Part shown: piece by piece, positions 1 through 12,881 of the stretch
How positions within the stretch are numbered: position 1 is the first letter of the stretch
Layout: every line of letters starts with the position of its first letter
Assembly: GCA_948567375.1 (NCBI GenBank)
Contig: OX419757.1
Span: 8,756,974-8,820,973 of the forward strand
Reading direction: 5' to 3'
DNA from: Lunularia cruciata
Taxonomy: Eukaryota > Streptophyta > Marchantiopsida > Lunulariales > Lunulariaceae
DNA: 64,000 nt
The notes under the pieces: generated by a model
Databases searched by the model: none
Seen by the model: the letters and a program-made list of their open reading frames with translations, nothing else
What the model was told of the DNA's origin: nothing
Made by a program: the position numbers and the translations under genes

Positions 1-2
1 AA

Positions 3-1180
3 ATCTAGATTGTGGAGAAAGACATCCACAAAACTACCTTTTGAACAAGCTATGGCCACTTTGAATACCTAGTGATGTTGTTTGGCCTTACCAACACACC
101 GGCCACTTTCATGAGTTTGATGAACGATACATGTCCTCAGGGTTTGACTCCATTTTATTCTTTGTTGACCAACTTAGAAAAATGATTCATGTGTGTTCTA
201 CCACCAAGGACGTGACTGCTCCACAATCAGCAATTGTACTTAGATGTAGTCTTTTCTCACCATGGGTTGTCTCGAGTGCTCATTATTGATAGAGGCACTC
301 AATTCACCAATTTGTTTTGGAGAACACTCTTTGATTTCTTTTAAACCAATTTGCTCATGTCCACGGCTTACCATCCACAGACCAATAGAAAAATAAGGTG
401 GGCTAATTGCACTATTAAGGACATGATCCGGGGCTTCACCCTAGAGGATCAAGAAAGGTGGGACATCTTACTCCCACTCATGGAATTTATGTACAACAAT
501 TTAGTGAATGCATCCATATAGGCCACACCATTCTTCCTCATGTATAGAGAGCATCCTTTCACACCTTCAAGCTTGATGAAGATCTGCCTGATGGATACCA
601 AGGGGGATGTTGTCAACACTTTTGTTTTTAGAATTCAACAACGAGTGGAGAACGCCAAACACAAGTTGCAGATTGCCCAAAATTAATAGAAATAGTATGT
701 AGATGCATATTGTTTGCACATAGAGTTCAATGTTGGGGATCTAGTCTGGCTGTCAACAACCAAACTCACATTAGTTGCCACTCAGAAGCTTAGACCTCAT
801 TTTGTTGGGCCTTTTTCCCATCCCTCATTGAACAGAGCAATGGCCTATCACCTTGAGTTACCACCACACATGAAGATCCATTTAGTATACCATGTTTCCT
901 TATTATGCAGATATGCACCCTGACCACCACACTTTTCTTCCATCCAAGAAATTTGACCTTGTCCAACACTCATTGATGACACGAAGGAATATAAATTGAA
1001 CACATTCTCCAAAAATGCATCTTTGGTACTCGCCATCTGCATGTAGGGTATCTTGTACATTGGAAAGGGTACCCACTGTATCAGGCAACATGGGAGCCAA
1101 AAACCAACTTGACCAATGCACTAGTGTTAGTGAAATCTTTTGAGCACCAACTTTACAACAAGGACGTTGCGTCTTAAAAG
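3..1180 (+). pseudogene. Ty3/gypsy chromovirus pol remnant (RT fragment, integrase, chromodomain)
   Basis: Decayed retrotransposon polyprotein. Reading from base 3 gives a reverse transcriptase stretch with the family's conserved block (YGHFEYLVM, then [10 protein letters not shown], bases 51-128) interrupted by stops. It jumps without RNase H into an integrase core: FVDQL at about 155, DRGTQFT at about 290, STAYHPQTN at about 360. Bases 714-923 hold the integrase C-terminal part (VGDLVWLS ... KLRPHFVGPF). Bases about 1040-1130 give a chromodomain-like stretch (WKGYPLYEATWEP after correcting frame). The missing RNase H and integrase zinc finger indicate an internal deletion near base 130. The element runs off the left edge of the window. 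Chromodomain plus gypsy integrase order indicates a chromovirus; the clade is not determined. Confidence 0.8.
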
Positions 1181-1190
1181 GAGAGAAGTC

Positions 1191-1498
1191 TGTAATACCA
1201 ATAGCTATATATCTTATCTAGAGGTGAAAATTGACTTCGTAACATTTGGAGAAATTTTAGGTATGATTGGCTAGGTAGATCAGATAGAGGTGTCACAAAA
1301 AGAGCACCTCTACCAATAGAGCAAGAGCAAAAAGAACCTAAAAATGTAATACCAATAGCTAGATATATTATCTAAAGGTGAAAATTGGCTTGGTAACATC
1401 TAGAAAGATGTTATAGATAATGGACTAAGAAGATCAGATAGAGGTATCACCAAGAGAGTACTTCTACTAAGAGTGCAAGAATTGAAAATAGTCTGAAA
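1191..1498 (+). repeat. 154-bp direct tandem duplication
   Basis: Two diverged copies in register: TGTAATACCAATAGCTA begins at 1191 and again at 1345, and GATCAGATAGAGGT occurs at 1278 and 1432. Both pairs are offset by exactly 154 bases. The duplication sits at the start of the putative LTR, where U3 enhancer duplications are common. Confidence 0.75.
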
Positions 1499-1920
1499 AC
1501 TTCAAAGCCAATTTTGGAGGCGTAACAAATGATTTAGGCCCCAAAAATGTGCAGATTCTACCCAACAAAGGATAGGCTAGCCTTCCTTCCTCCCTTGTTT
1601 TTCTCATTGAGAGCATTCCAATGGTAACTCACCCATGCAAGTATGAGATTCCTACAAGAAGATTCCCTAAAGATTCCATCTAGTCAAAGCTTGGTTGACC
1701 AACAAGATAGGACCAGAACAAACATGTCATCCATGTACATAACTAATCTAAAGGTAGTGCTCTCTACCAAGTCACCTATCGATGTATTTGATCCAAGGGT
1801 GGAGCTTCCTTTGACAGAATTCTCTTTGCTATATAATAAAGTCAAGGTGCTCCTTTGGCGCATTAGAAGATTGAGTGTGAAGCTTGTGTTTCTTCTCCTA
1901 TATATCTCTTAAGGTCTCCT
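1191..1920 (+). repeat. Putative 3' LTR of the chromovirus remnant
   Basis: A purine-rich tract (AAAAGGAGAGAAG, about 1176-1188) follows the chromodomain and is followed by TGTAATACC at 1191. This is where a polypurine tract and the TG start of a 3' LTR are expected. No second LTR lies in the window, so the right end is a guess; a TATA-like stretch lies near 1830. The first 300 bases contain a tandem duplication listed separately. Confidence 0.4.
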
Positions 1921-4650
1921 ATCCTCAGAAGATTACAATATGTCATAAAGTATCAAGTTTCCTCCATCTTTCTCCAAAAAATCTATCAAGAGCTTGAAGA
2001 TCTTATTTGGGCTCTATATGATGTTTTAAGTCCCTTCAAAGTTCCTTGTTGAATTGTGATTTTAGCAATTTGCTTGAAAGCTATAAATATAAATTTTGCT
2101 CAAATAATGACATTTAAAGAGTATGGTTTCAAAATTGCTTTTTGAGTAAGATTCTAGAGTTGGACTTTGATAGTGCAATTCCACAATTTTACTTTGGAGA
2201 TCACATTAAGGAGATGAAGGAAAATAGGAAAATAACATAAGGAGAACTTACAATGGATTTTTTAATGCTTGGCTCTATAAATGTTGTTTGGCAATGACTT
2301 CCTACTTATAAGATATATTTTCTGCTGCAAAATTAAATCAGTTGAAGAAGACTAAAAACATTACTCTCTAGTTCATCAAATTCCAAAAGATTGAAATTTT
2401 TATGATTTCTAAGACTTGATTCTTCACGCACACAATTCTTGACTATTAGTGATTGTTCATCTTGTTAGTCTTTTGGGTAATGATTGTTACATTTTTTGTT
2501 TGGGTTCATCTTTGTACAAGTAAAGAGTGGTTTTTAGAAATTACAAAAGAATGTTGAGGCTTGAAATTACTTCTTTCAAACTTTTCACAAAATCAAGTTT
2601 GAAAAACTTGTTGATAATTTCTTTTTCTGTTTGAATTTTCTCAACGTGCATCAAAATAAATTAGAGTTTTGAGGTATAACTAAACTAACCATGTGCATTA
2701 TGCTAAATGCTCTAAATATACTTATTTGAAGAGAACAACTTGTTTTCAAAACTAGTATCTTGAAGCTTTTATTGAGTCCCATTGTGTAAATAAGACTAAG
2801 GAATCCAACCTTGATAATTTCTTAATAGAGGAATGCTTACCTCTCCATGTCTCTCTATTCCAAAAAGTTTCCTTGATATTATATGCTTTAACAACATATC
2901 CACTTTACCTTTAGGATTGTACTTTCTTGCATTAGCACTTTATTTGTGAAGAAGAGCAATTCTAGAATTGCACATATTTTACCAAGAGGTGAGATTCTAA
3001 CAGTTTACTCATTGGTGTTCTGATTCCTAAATATTTCAAAAATTAATTAAAATTAAATTTTAATAATTTGGCCTCAAATTTTTTGAATGTTAATTAGGAA
3101 AATTAGCACAGTAATTTATTCTTCACACTTCATCCACGTAGTTTTCTCATAACTACAAGTATAAATTTCAGTGTATAATTTTTAAACTTCCCAATCATAT
3201 ATTATTTATATCATAATTTAAAATCAAATAACTTACATTGGCCTCTCAAATGGATATCTCAAAACAGTTGAATTGGACTATGAACACATAAGTGCTTTAC
3301 ATTAGGATCTTTCAAATAAATAAAAATGCTTAATTTACTGATAAAATTGGAGTGTTTAGTGTTCATATCAGCATGTATTTTGAAATTTATTCTTACCAAG
3401 GTATTATTACTTTGATTTTGTATTTATGATGTAAGATTATTCCAAAATTATTGCATTTCAATTCTATACGAGAGATTATATTCTAGTTTATGAGTACAAA
3501 GAGAATTTCAACAAGCTTTGGCACTTTACCTTTTATTTCCTACTTTGGAGAAATAGAAATCATAAATCAAAGATAGATTTTTTAGAAATCCAAATTGGTG
3601 AGCAAAAATTTGAAAGGCTTAATTGATGTTCATCCTCATATATACACGTACCTCAAATATTACTTGACTCATTTGCAAGAAGTGAGTCTTGACAATGATA
3701 AAGTACCATAAGCTGATATATATTCCCAGTATCTAGAAATGTCATCAGACATTGGAAGAACCGTGTCCTTGTTGTTGTAAGAAAATGGAGGATATAAACA
3801 ATGGGATGTCAAAGAAAGCCATAAGTTAGAAGGGATTTTACCTAGTACAAATCATAGAACATGAGTGGAACTCCAGAGAAATATATCTAGTGCACCAATA
3901 TGACAGCCACAATATGCATTGTCTTAAGAGCTTGTAAAAAACTTGAGGAACAAGATGAAATATTTATTGGATCCATTAGTGAGCGATTGCTTCCAAGGTT
4001 TGTACTATTCTCTAGCATTAATGAGACCATAGTCGTACTCATCAACCCAAGTGAAGGCTTTCCAATATATCGTTGGAGTTGGATTGCAAGACCACTTGGT
4101 AAAGTACAGTAAACTATGAGATTAGTATAGAGAATTACGATAGATTTTGTCTCACTTCATTATAATTTTGTCTGTCACTTTTACATATGTCTCACTTCAT
4201 ATAATTTCCATGTGCAGGGTCAGCAATGGTGCGTGTAGAGGAAGTCATTTCTAGGTAAGGCTACCCCGAGATTATGCAGGTTGCATAATATTCGACATCT
4301 CATTGGGACCTGTCCAAAGGGTAAGCTTGATGCTCATTGCATGTCTCCTGAAGTTTATAAATATCTATGATTTATGAATGATCATAATCACAAACTAGAC
4401 GAGAGTTCAATAAAGATGTGTGATGGTGAATGAAGCAAACAGCGCATCCATATTCTGACGAAATTCTTCAGATTTTAAAGACAAATTTTAAACTCAATTT
4501 TGTTGGATCATGAACTGACAGACGATCACTCACTATAGAAGCATGTCCCGAGACAAAGTCAACAACTTCTAACTCACTTTTTGACATAGCTTACACCACC
4601 AACTCAATGCTTACATGATATTGAACGACACATGTAAAGAAAATATAAAA
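1921..4650. other. AT-rich stretch with no recognised gene
   Basis: About 2.7 kb of AT-rich sequence. The only ORF over 60 codons (3900-4112, +) has no recognisable motif. I see no RNA gene, repeat array or transposon coding sequence. It may contain eroded LTR or spacer DNA. Confidence 0.5.
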
Positions 4651-4654
4651 CAGG

Positions 4655-4760
4655 CGACCGCGTAGTATCACGAAGGATGGGAAGACCCCACCAAGCCGTA
4701 AAGAAACAGGAAAAGCCGTAAAGGGGGAGGTTAGGCCGGTGCAGAGTTACGAAAACCGTG
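4655..4760 (-). repeat. Possible 3'-end fragment of the non-LTR element (-)
   Basis: The stretch with GAAGGATGGGAAGACCCC near 4673 resembles the 3' tail of the non-LTR element as it appears at 13,805-13,870 (same strand) and, reversed, at 8520-8580. It is short and diverged, so this is a tentative call. Confidence 0.35.
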
Positions 4761-6279
4761 CAAGGAACATGAAACGTCCATGGAAAGGTACCGTAGTCCG
4801 TTCAATCTGTTAGACAAACCGATGTAAGTCGATCCATATCATTCCCGATGAGAATGAACAAGAATATCATAGGAATGAATGAGTTTTACGAGTTTTATGG
4901 GATAACTTTCGCCACATCCGCATGACTTCGAGAGTTAAGGAGAGGAGAGGAGAGGGAGAGATATGAGAAGAAAGATATACATTTGATGAAGGTTCTATAG
5001 CATATAGCACTTGAATGAATAGTCTATGCAGGTTGTTTTCCAATTTTGTTCTATTGATATTTAGATTGAGGACTATGGAGAATTGAATAGAAAGTTATTG
5101 AGGTTTTTAGGTTTTTGGAAGGTTTAGAATGATCATTATATATTGAGAGTGATGTGTAATGAATTTTAATGTTTAATTTTTTGGTTTTCATAATTGAGTT
5201 CCATAGAAATTTAATAAAAAAAATTTGAGATGAAAATTGAAATTATGAGAGTTTATAATTTTTAGGGTTTGGAGAGATTGTATTTTCTCATGTGAGTTGA
5301 GATGTGAAGAGTTGTAATTTGCAAATATAGAGACATATGGAGAGGAGCATCAAGTGTTACTTGTTATTCTTATGCTAGCCATGGTTACACCTTTCCATGT
5401 AGGGCCGCCTAGAGCGGTTCGGGATACACCATGCTCGATGTGTCACCAACGTTTTATATCGCAATGGGTAAAGACCCATGTGTGAAGATGCACAAGGACT
5501 ATGATTGGACCACTTGGGGGTGCTCATATGAGGTGAGCGACTATATCAATAACAATGACACTTGAGATTACACACACTTCCTCTATCCTTTGTTGACCGT
5601 TCCAAGGATACCAATCGCGTTGTAGGAGTGGTTAGCTTCTCAAGTGAGTTGTATTTGGGATTATTTGAGACTAGTTTTCCATGTCCATGTTTATTCCATA
5701 GGCTACCTTGTACACTCCATGATGAGACTAAACAAGCATTTTTCCTATCACTTGATTGTTTGGCATGTGATCCTTTGGACAAGTTAGCATGGTTCCTATT
5801 CCTCTTACTCCTCTTAATGGTATCTTTGTTATCCTAGAGAGGGATGTGCGGGGCATAGAGAGGTGGCTGTTAGATTTCATCAATTTTGAGAAGGAGATTG
5901 AGCGGTCCTATAGGAGAAGTCTGTTAGGGCTGCACGTTTTAAGAGATAAATTTTGCAAAAGGATACCACACAGTCTGCTTGATTATGACGGTGTAGGACA
6001 TTGGATCAGGCAAGATAGTTTAGTAGAGCAGCATGAGCGCTACATGTTGTGTCTATCGCTAGTCCTATTGATGAGACTATCTTTTCCCTACACTCATTAC
6101 ATCCTATGGTAGGAGAAGGATTACCGCTAGAGATCTTAGATTATCAACTTGAGTAGCTATTATGTCTGGATAGGTCACTTTTGCACATGCATTGTCCACT
6201 GCATCTCACCTTTCCTCAAAAGGTTTTCAAGGATGGTATATGAGCATTTTAGAGATTGCTTTCAGGCAGATGATCCTTC

Positions 6280-7180
6280 TAGTGGTTTTACCAAGTTGTT
6301 TTAGGTGGCTGCAGTTGTAACAAGAGGAGACATTCCAATGTATGTTAGTCAGGTGTTAGGTGCTAGTAAGCTTTTTGCGATGGAGAAGGACACAAGGAGC
6401 ATTAGACCAATTGCTATTGGAGAGATATTTTTGCATTTGGTCAATTGTACCATTGTCCTTTAGTGTCATTCTCACTTTTGACAACACCTCAATCCATATC
6501 AATTTGGAGTAGCTACACCTAGAGGATGTGAGGGTATATCTCTAGGCATTAGGGCACTCCTAAATATCCATCTAGAGTGGGTTGTCCTATAGGTGGATGT
6601 TGAGAATGCATTTAATAGCATGTCACGAGCATCCATCTTTAGAGAGTTTAGTAAGGCTGGTGGATCCTTGGCGTGTCTTATTCCTTTAGTTTGGTCTTTT
6701 TGTGCTCTCTTGTTTCCCTTTACTACCAACACGGTTGTTCACAAGAGGGAGTCATTGTCTTGGAGTCAGCCATTGGTACGCATCAAGAAGATCCTTTAGG
6801 GGGACTTTATTTTCCATGGCTCACTTTGAAGCTCTCTTATCTACTACTTTGGCCATGTCGGGTTGTGTATTTCCCTCCTTGGCAAATGATACACACATCA
6901 CGGGCCATGTAGATCAGATTAGGCCTTTGACTACTTGACTACCAAGCTACATCTAGTAGGCTTGAGAGTCAAGGTGTCAAAGTGCAAGGCATGGTCCCCT
7001 TTAGGTATCCCTCCCCACCTCAAGCTTCTAGAGGGATGTATCACATCTACAGATGAGCTATGTGTTCTTGGAGTGACAATAGGATCCAAGGATTTTGTAA
7101 CACGCTTCTTAGACGTTGCCCTTGCAGAGGATGTTCTCCACATGGATGACCTTCTATTACTAGGAGATCCATAGGTGGCA
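6280..7180 (+). pseudogene. Non-LTR-type reverse transcriptase pseudogene
   Basis: Across several frames a reverse transcriptase core can be read in the expected order. A block near 6280-6460 (RPIAIGEIFLHLVNCT) is followed by QFGVATPRGCEG (about 6505) and VDVENAFNSMSRA (6593 on), which holds the first catalytic Asp region. Next comes a GTHQEDPLGG-like motif (about 6775-6805, GTRQGDPLGG in intact relatives), then FPSLANDTHITG (about 6880), standing where the active-site A/F-x-DD motif belongs, with Asn replacing the first Asp. Multiple stops and frameshifts make it inactive. No endonuclease domain was recognised upstream. Confidence 0.75.
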
Positions 7181-7807
7181 TTTGGTATACTCTCATCTAG
7201 TATTGCTCGTTGACCAACTTACCTCCTCCGCATAGTTCCTCCTTCCTTGACCTTCCTATCACTTATGAGAGCCTTTGATAGGAGGATTATGGGAGTCTTT
7301 GGTGATATTATTAGACCAAAGACATTTGAGTGTGTGACAAGGGATGTGGCACAGTAGATAGACATCTCTACTGATCTTGTGTAGAGGGGTTGGCTTGCTA
7401 TTTATGGAGGAGATGATACCTATAGCATTTTTGGGTAGTTGGGCTCTCTTGGCATCCCTACTTTCCTCTTGTTTTGTGGTTGCTGCTAGGCCGATTGTGG
7501 AGACAATGTGACAAAGGTGGAGGAGTGATCTTTTTCTCTCCAAATGTTATTACGGCATACAAGAGATTGTCTATCCCCACAGGCACATGAGGACCTTCCA
7601 TCTTTTGCTTCACTATCATCAGATTAGACTAGGAGTTTATAGTCTTCCTTGATGGAGCAATAGTGTCAACATACGCTACATTTTCTCTTAGTTGACTCGT
7701 CCATTCCTCAGGCTACTAGAGCACATCTTGGCTCTTGCTCCGACAAGGGTGCAAGCTCTTGGATCTTAGCTCGATCGTGCATTAGGACATTCCAACTCGC
7801 ACCAACT

Positions 7808-8330
7808 ACTTTCTCTACAACAATGAGGTTTCTCCTAGGTTTGCCTTCTACATCTTCATTATTCACTTGTGAGTGTGGTTCTACACTAGATGCAGCAACG
7901 GTCCATATGACATGGTGTCCTTTTGGAGGACATGGGATAGTTACCCATGATGCTATTAGGGACATAGTGTTTGGTATGGCACGAGAGAGTAGATACCTTG
8001 CTTGGAGGAACATGTGTCAAGATAAATTTATACTTGGTCCAAGATGATTAGGTGACAATCACGGATGTCATGGTTACAGACCCTGTGCATGATATAGTTT
8101 TGGAGGAAGTGGTTACCCATCCCCTTGAATAGGCTGCAAGTGCACAATAGCTCTCCAAGTCTCCAAGTATAGGAGTATGCAACGAGGTCACCTCTTTGTT
8201 CCTCTAGCCTTGGAGTTATATGGAGTTATATGGAGCGGTGGACACGACATTCTATATATTTGTCAAGGGGTGCATGCGAGCTTATCATATTAGGCGCTAG
8301 GGGTACCATTCTTATTCTCATATTTTATAA
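7808..8330 (+). pseudogene. C-terminal Cys/His-rich region of the non-LTR element
   Basis: The frame from 7823 reads RFLLGLPSTSS, then C-x-C-G, H-x4-C and GGHG, followed by HDAIRDIVFGMARES. This Cys/His pattern is typical of the region downstream of the RT in non-LTR ORFs. The same protein sequence is read on the opposite strand in the 13.8-15.95 kb copy. The ORF ends at 8047 and similarity continues past stops to about 8330, where a 22-bp stretch with CCATTGCTCTATATAAA is locally duplicated (8348-8398). Confidence 0.6.
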
Positions 8331-8910
8331 TTTATTTTAAATACGATGTGTCCATTGCTCTATATAAAACAATAGTGTGTCCATTGCTCTATATAAAATG
8401 GCGGTGGATGCAATCCATAGGAAAACAATCACACTATGTGATACTTCTTTGGATACATAGGTCTATTGTAGACAGTACTACTTGCTCATATGTCTTATTT
8501 CTAGTATGACTCTATTGGGGCTTAGCCCCATTTTATCTATTTTGTCTCCCCCTTGTAGGGCTTCTTGATGGGGACTTCGCGATAGCCCTTTTGTGTTTTA
8601 CAGCACTGCTCCATCCACTCGAACAATTTTGTAGCTCCTACCTCCGCAATTCATTACCACCCCGGTCGCCGCGGCGTTGACTGGATTGTAACACGTCAGT
8701 TCTATTTCTGTACGAGCAGATTGTGATGAGGAATTAGTGGCCGTCTCCATGCGCGCTACAGAAGTCCATGTACTTTTGCGTCATCGCAGACAAAGATCTA
8801 GGAGTACCGAGTAGCAAGATGACAAGAAAAAACCTCCTGTAAGAAAGAGAAAGTTCATGTTATGAGACTGGTTTACGCTCTCCTCGACCACACCTGTTGA
8901 GAGTCAAAAT

Positions 8911-8972
8911 CTCTAATCCACAGATACAATCATTGTCGTGTCTCTAATCCATAGATACAATCATTGTCGTGT
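8911..8972. repeat. 31-bp tandem duplication upstream of the MATE gene
   Basis: CTCTAATCCACAGATACAAT occurs at 8911 and, with one change, at 8942; both copies continue to CATTGTCGTGT. The repeat lies about 160 bases upstream of the MATE start codon, probably in the promoter or 5' untranslated region. Confidence 0.85.
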
Positions 8973-9126
8973 CAACTTGAAGGGCCAGGCGACATTACCG
9001 AACTGCGAGTATTAGCGATCGCTTTCAAAATTGAATGGTGCCGTAGATATATATGTAGTCTTCAGGGTGACCAGATTATTTATGATCAATTCGTCAATGC
9101 TTCAATTCGCTGCATGGTAGACGAAG

Positions 9127-12100
9127 ATGGGATCGGTCGGCCCTTTGAATGAAGGTTTGCTTACAGAGCAGGAAAGAAGAAATGGCCACTCCAAAGTTTC
9201 AAACATCTCATCAGATGAGGAGCTTGACAGAAAAGGCAGCCGCGATGAAATTATTCTGGAGATGTTGGGCTGCGAGAACGACTCTCGATCTCTGATTACT
9301 GCTGAAATCAAAAAGGCTACTCAGCTCGCTTGGCCCTTAATTTTATTTAACGTTGTGGTTTTTACCGTCCCCGTCACAACTCTTATGTTCGTGGGCCATT
9401 TGGGGGAGTTGGAGCTTTCGGCTGCATCTATAGCGAGCTCCTTCGCAATGGTCTCAGCTTATACTGTAATGGTTCGTATCATCTGCAAGTTTAATGATCA
9501 CGGTGAAATTAATATGGTCCTTCCTTAGACATTTAGCCATCTATGTGCAAATATATACGTTTGCAAAAGATGTTACTGTGTTACTGAAGCTTTCCTTACG
9601 TTCTTTCTTTTCCATGAAGATTGGATTCGCGAGTACACTGGAGACACTATGTGGTCAAGCGTTCGGAGCAAAAAATTATCGCATGTTGGGGATACACTTG
9701 CAAAGTTCATGGATAGTTTGCACCATTGTGGCCTTCTTGATTCTGGCGTGTTGGATGAATGTGGCGTCGGTACTCACCGCAATGGGACAGGACCCAGAAA
9801 TTGCTAGTTTGGCAGAGAGATACCTGATGTTCCAGATTCCTGGTGTTTTCGGTTCCGGAATACTGAGACCCATGGTGAAATTTCTGCAGTCGCAGACCGT
9901 AGTTAGACCAGTCCTTTGGTGTGCTTTGGTAGCGTTTGCAGTTCATTTCCTCGCTTGTTACCTATGTATACATACTTTCGGATTTGGATTCATCGGGGGT
10001 GCCATTGCCAATTGCTTCACCTATCAGTTTTTGACCGTACTTGTAGCTATGTATATCTGGATCTCCGGTGATTTCAAGGAAACCTTTACCGGGTTCACAT
10101 GGGAAGCTTTCGGTTCTGTCGGGGAATACCTGAAGCTTGCCATTCCATCTACTGCTATGCTTTGGTAAGTTACAAACTCACATTTCCTCTCCTATAGGTA
10201 ATCCGTACTTAGCGCATAGATTGGCACATTGCGAATGTTGACGAGTTTTAATAGTTTACAGGAGAAACTCGGGGAAGAGGCGGCTCAAAACTTTCTTCGA
10301 TACCAAAGTTAACGAACTCTAACAAAGGAAGAATTCCTTCTACGCTATACGCAGGAACATGCTTCTCATACATGAGTGCAGGAGATAGAACGTTGTAGTT
10401 TGCGTAGAAACGGAGTAACAGTTAGACAAGCAGAGTAAGTGAGACATAGACGAAGTAAACTTCGCTGATTATCTTGGACATGACAAAATGCAAGGTGCCT
10501 AAATTTGATTGAACTTCTCGGACAGTTCAGACAATCGACTTAGACGTCCAGATCAATATGTCGTCGTGGCGCTTGCAGTCTTCACACCTCAGCGTTGTAG
10601 TGTGGCAACTTAGTGCTTTGAAATGTCTGTCTGTCCTCAGCTTGGAGTACTGGACTGCGGAAATCCTTGTCCTAGCCTCTGGGCTCCTGCCGAATCCTCA
10701 ACTCCAACTTTCGCTTCTCTCGATCAGGTATACAATCCCACTGCAAATGGTAGACTTGCGGCTGAAGCATGTAGACAAGCAAGTCAGCGAGATCGATGTG
10801 ACTGGAAGGTATCGGACCCGGGAAAATAAACAATGAATTGATATGTACATTTCAGGCGGCTTCAGGAATCTCACCCGGTTGTAATTCTCCAGTATCTGAT
10901 TTCTTTCCTGTTCGTGAGTCGCTTTTTTCCGAATTGAGTGATGCGACGAGACCTTAGATCTTTTCTCGCTTGACTTTCTAGAAAGCAAAGATGAAGCAAC
11001 CAGGAAATTTCATTGCATAGTTTCCACTTTGATCATGGTGATGCAGTCTGAGCACGACGAACTTGACTGCTATGATTCCAAATGGACTCGGTGGCGCAGC
11101 AGGGTCGGGTTTCTCTCTTTCGCTCTTTCGCTCTTTCATCATTATTGATTTTCTCAAACGTCCAAACAGCAAGGACTGCTTCCTTTACGCTCAATTTGGG
11201 TTGGTAGAATCCACTTACGATTTAATGTATATACGGACTCTTGTGAAAACCCCGTAAAATAGTGTGTGTTCTTGAAGTTGTGATTTTCCAATCTAGCTAG
11301 TCAGTGACAGCAGCACATTTGATTTGGATCCTTCCTGCAGCACGAGAGTGTCTAACGAGCTGGGAGCCTATCGTCCAAAAGCTGCTAAGTTGGCTGGAAA
11401 AGTGATTATGGGGATGGCACTTCTTGCAAGTTGCATCATCGCTTCTAGCATCCTTCTTGCTAGAAATGTGTGGGGAAGAGCGTTTTCCGACGTGGACGAA
11501 ATCCTAGAAGGAGTGAGATACATGACACCGTTGATAGCTCTATCAGCACTAATGGATTCAGTTCAGGGAGTATTGTCAGGTTAGCAAATACGATTTCTCA
11601 GCTCCAGTTTTGGGAACCCATTATTCGACTTTATTATGTAACTTCAAACCTACACTTCATTGCGCTCAAGGACCGCGTGACTGTAGGTATCGCTAGGGGA
11701 TGCGGACGACAGGACATGGGTTCATACATCAATTTGACAGCATTCTACATCGTGGGGATTCCAGCTGGTTTACATCTGGGCTTTGGATTGCGAATGGGCG
11801 CACCGGTATGTTCCTTGAGGGAGATTCGAATTTCATGTTATCTGGATGGATCTGTTCCTTTTAAATTAAAGTTTATTGCAAGCGCAGAAATATCATCTTT
11901 ATCTCTTAAGGGTTATTGGGTAGACTGAGTCATGGACTCGAATGCAAGTTTATCATGATGAGATGTCTGTACGGGTTGTATAATGTACTATCTTACGTCG
12001 AAGAATAACGGGACAGCACGGGTGCCTCTGTAGGGTTTGTGGTCGGGTCTTCTTCTCGGAGAATTGACGCAGACGTTTCTGCTTACATTGCTTGTTGTGA

Positions 12101-12546
12101 GAACGAACTGGGACAAAATGGTTCGTGCGTACAAACTGGACCATGTCGATTTTCGTTTTCTGTATCAAAGGTGCCCGTTAGACAGGGTATGTTCTTCAGC
12201 TGAAGACAAGGTCGAACACTAGGCTTGATCACTAAGTACTGTACATCTAGAAACATTCCACAGTAGAAATATTGCTGACGGAGTGACAACCGTCTAAACT
12301 GTACGCTATTGTATATTGTTGAGAAACACACTTACCAATTTTTCAACATGCCTTTGTATTGGATGGCATCGCAGGCTGATGACGCCCAAAGGAGGGTCGT
12401 TTTCCAACACTCGCTGAAAAATAGTAGCGGACACTGAAGTAAGTACTGGATGCTGATCAACTAGCTCTGACTATATTGCTCGTTCTGCAGACAGAGCAAG
12501 CAAGGCTAGAGTTTACAAGGATCATGCAAAGAAAGTAGGCTTTTAG
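9127..12546 (+). CDS. MATE/DETOXIFICATION family multidrug and toxin efflux transporter (eight exons)
   Basis: Proton-coupled antiporter of the plant DTX/MATE family, 12 membrane spans, expected in plasma or vacuolar membrane; substrate unknown. Exons read by me: 9127-9471, 9620-10164, 10641-10727, 11047-11103, 11341-11579, 11697-11815, 12034-12124, 12491-12546. All introns are GT-AG (148, 476, 319, 237, 117, 218 and 366 bp) and phases match, giving 512 residues, a normal family length. Landmarks: FVGHLGELELSAASIA (exon 1), ETLCGQAFGAKNY and MGQDPEIASLAERYL (exon 2), EYWTAEILVLASGLLPNP (exon 3), STRVSNELG-like STRVSNELGAYRPKAAKL across the exon 4/5 junction, IARGCGRQDMGSYINL (exon 6), VVRTNWDK (exon 7). 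The ATG at 9127 precedes a 60-residue polar N-terminus. If exon 7 is read through, the stop is at 12,222 and the protein has 526 residues; I prefer exon 8 because it reads RASKARVYKD, as MATE C-termini do. No disabling mutation seen. Confidence 0.9.
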
Positions 12547-12881
12547 AACATTGCGATTGCAAGAAAACAGAGTCTGGATCTATAGGTTGGAGATGGCATT
12601 TCTGCTGAACTGAAATGTTCTTTTTGTTTAAAAACCTTTGTTTTTGTTGCCTTCAAAACAGTAGTATCATATTTTAGAATCCAATGTTTCATGTTTACAA
12701 TGCTATTGAGCATGTTGGACTGTTCAGTACTGCTGCTCGCTCGTTCGTTCAGGAAAGATCATGTCATGTGAAATAAGGCAATAATTCTTTCCTAGATTTT
12801 CGTTGAAGAATCAAACTGTTTGGCTGCCAGCTGTCCCCATTCATACTCAAGATTCTAACTTCTCCCGTTTATCTTTGTCAG

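Larger units (their letters stand above)
4870..8600 (+). mobile_element. Non-LTR retrotransposon-like element, copy 1, decayed
   Basis: Extent is defined by comparison with the inverted copy at 13.8-15.95 kb. Shared blocks include a purine-rich GAGAGG leader (about 4940), the GCTAGCCATGGTTACAC block (about 5375), GGAGGATTATGGGAGTCTT (about 7280), the C-terminal coding region (7800-8330) and a 3' tail (GGGGCTTAGCCCC, about 8518). It encodes a degraded reverse transcriptase and a Cys/His-rich C-terminal region. No poly(A) tail or target duplication could be fixed, so both ends are approximate. Confidence 0.7.

Noticed and set aside
9676..9946. Minus-strand ORFs of 65-79 codons inside the MATE gene
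   Set aside because: They overlap exon 2, which has clear family motifs on the plus strand; no motif of their own.
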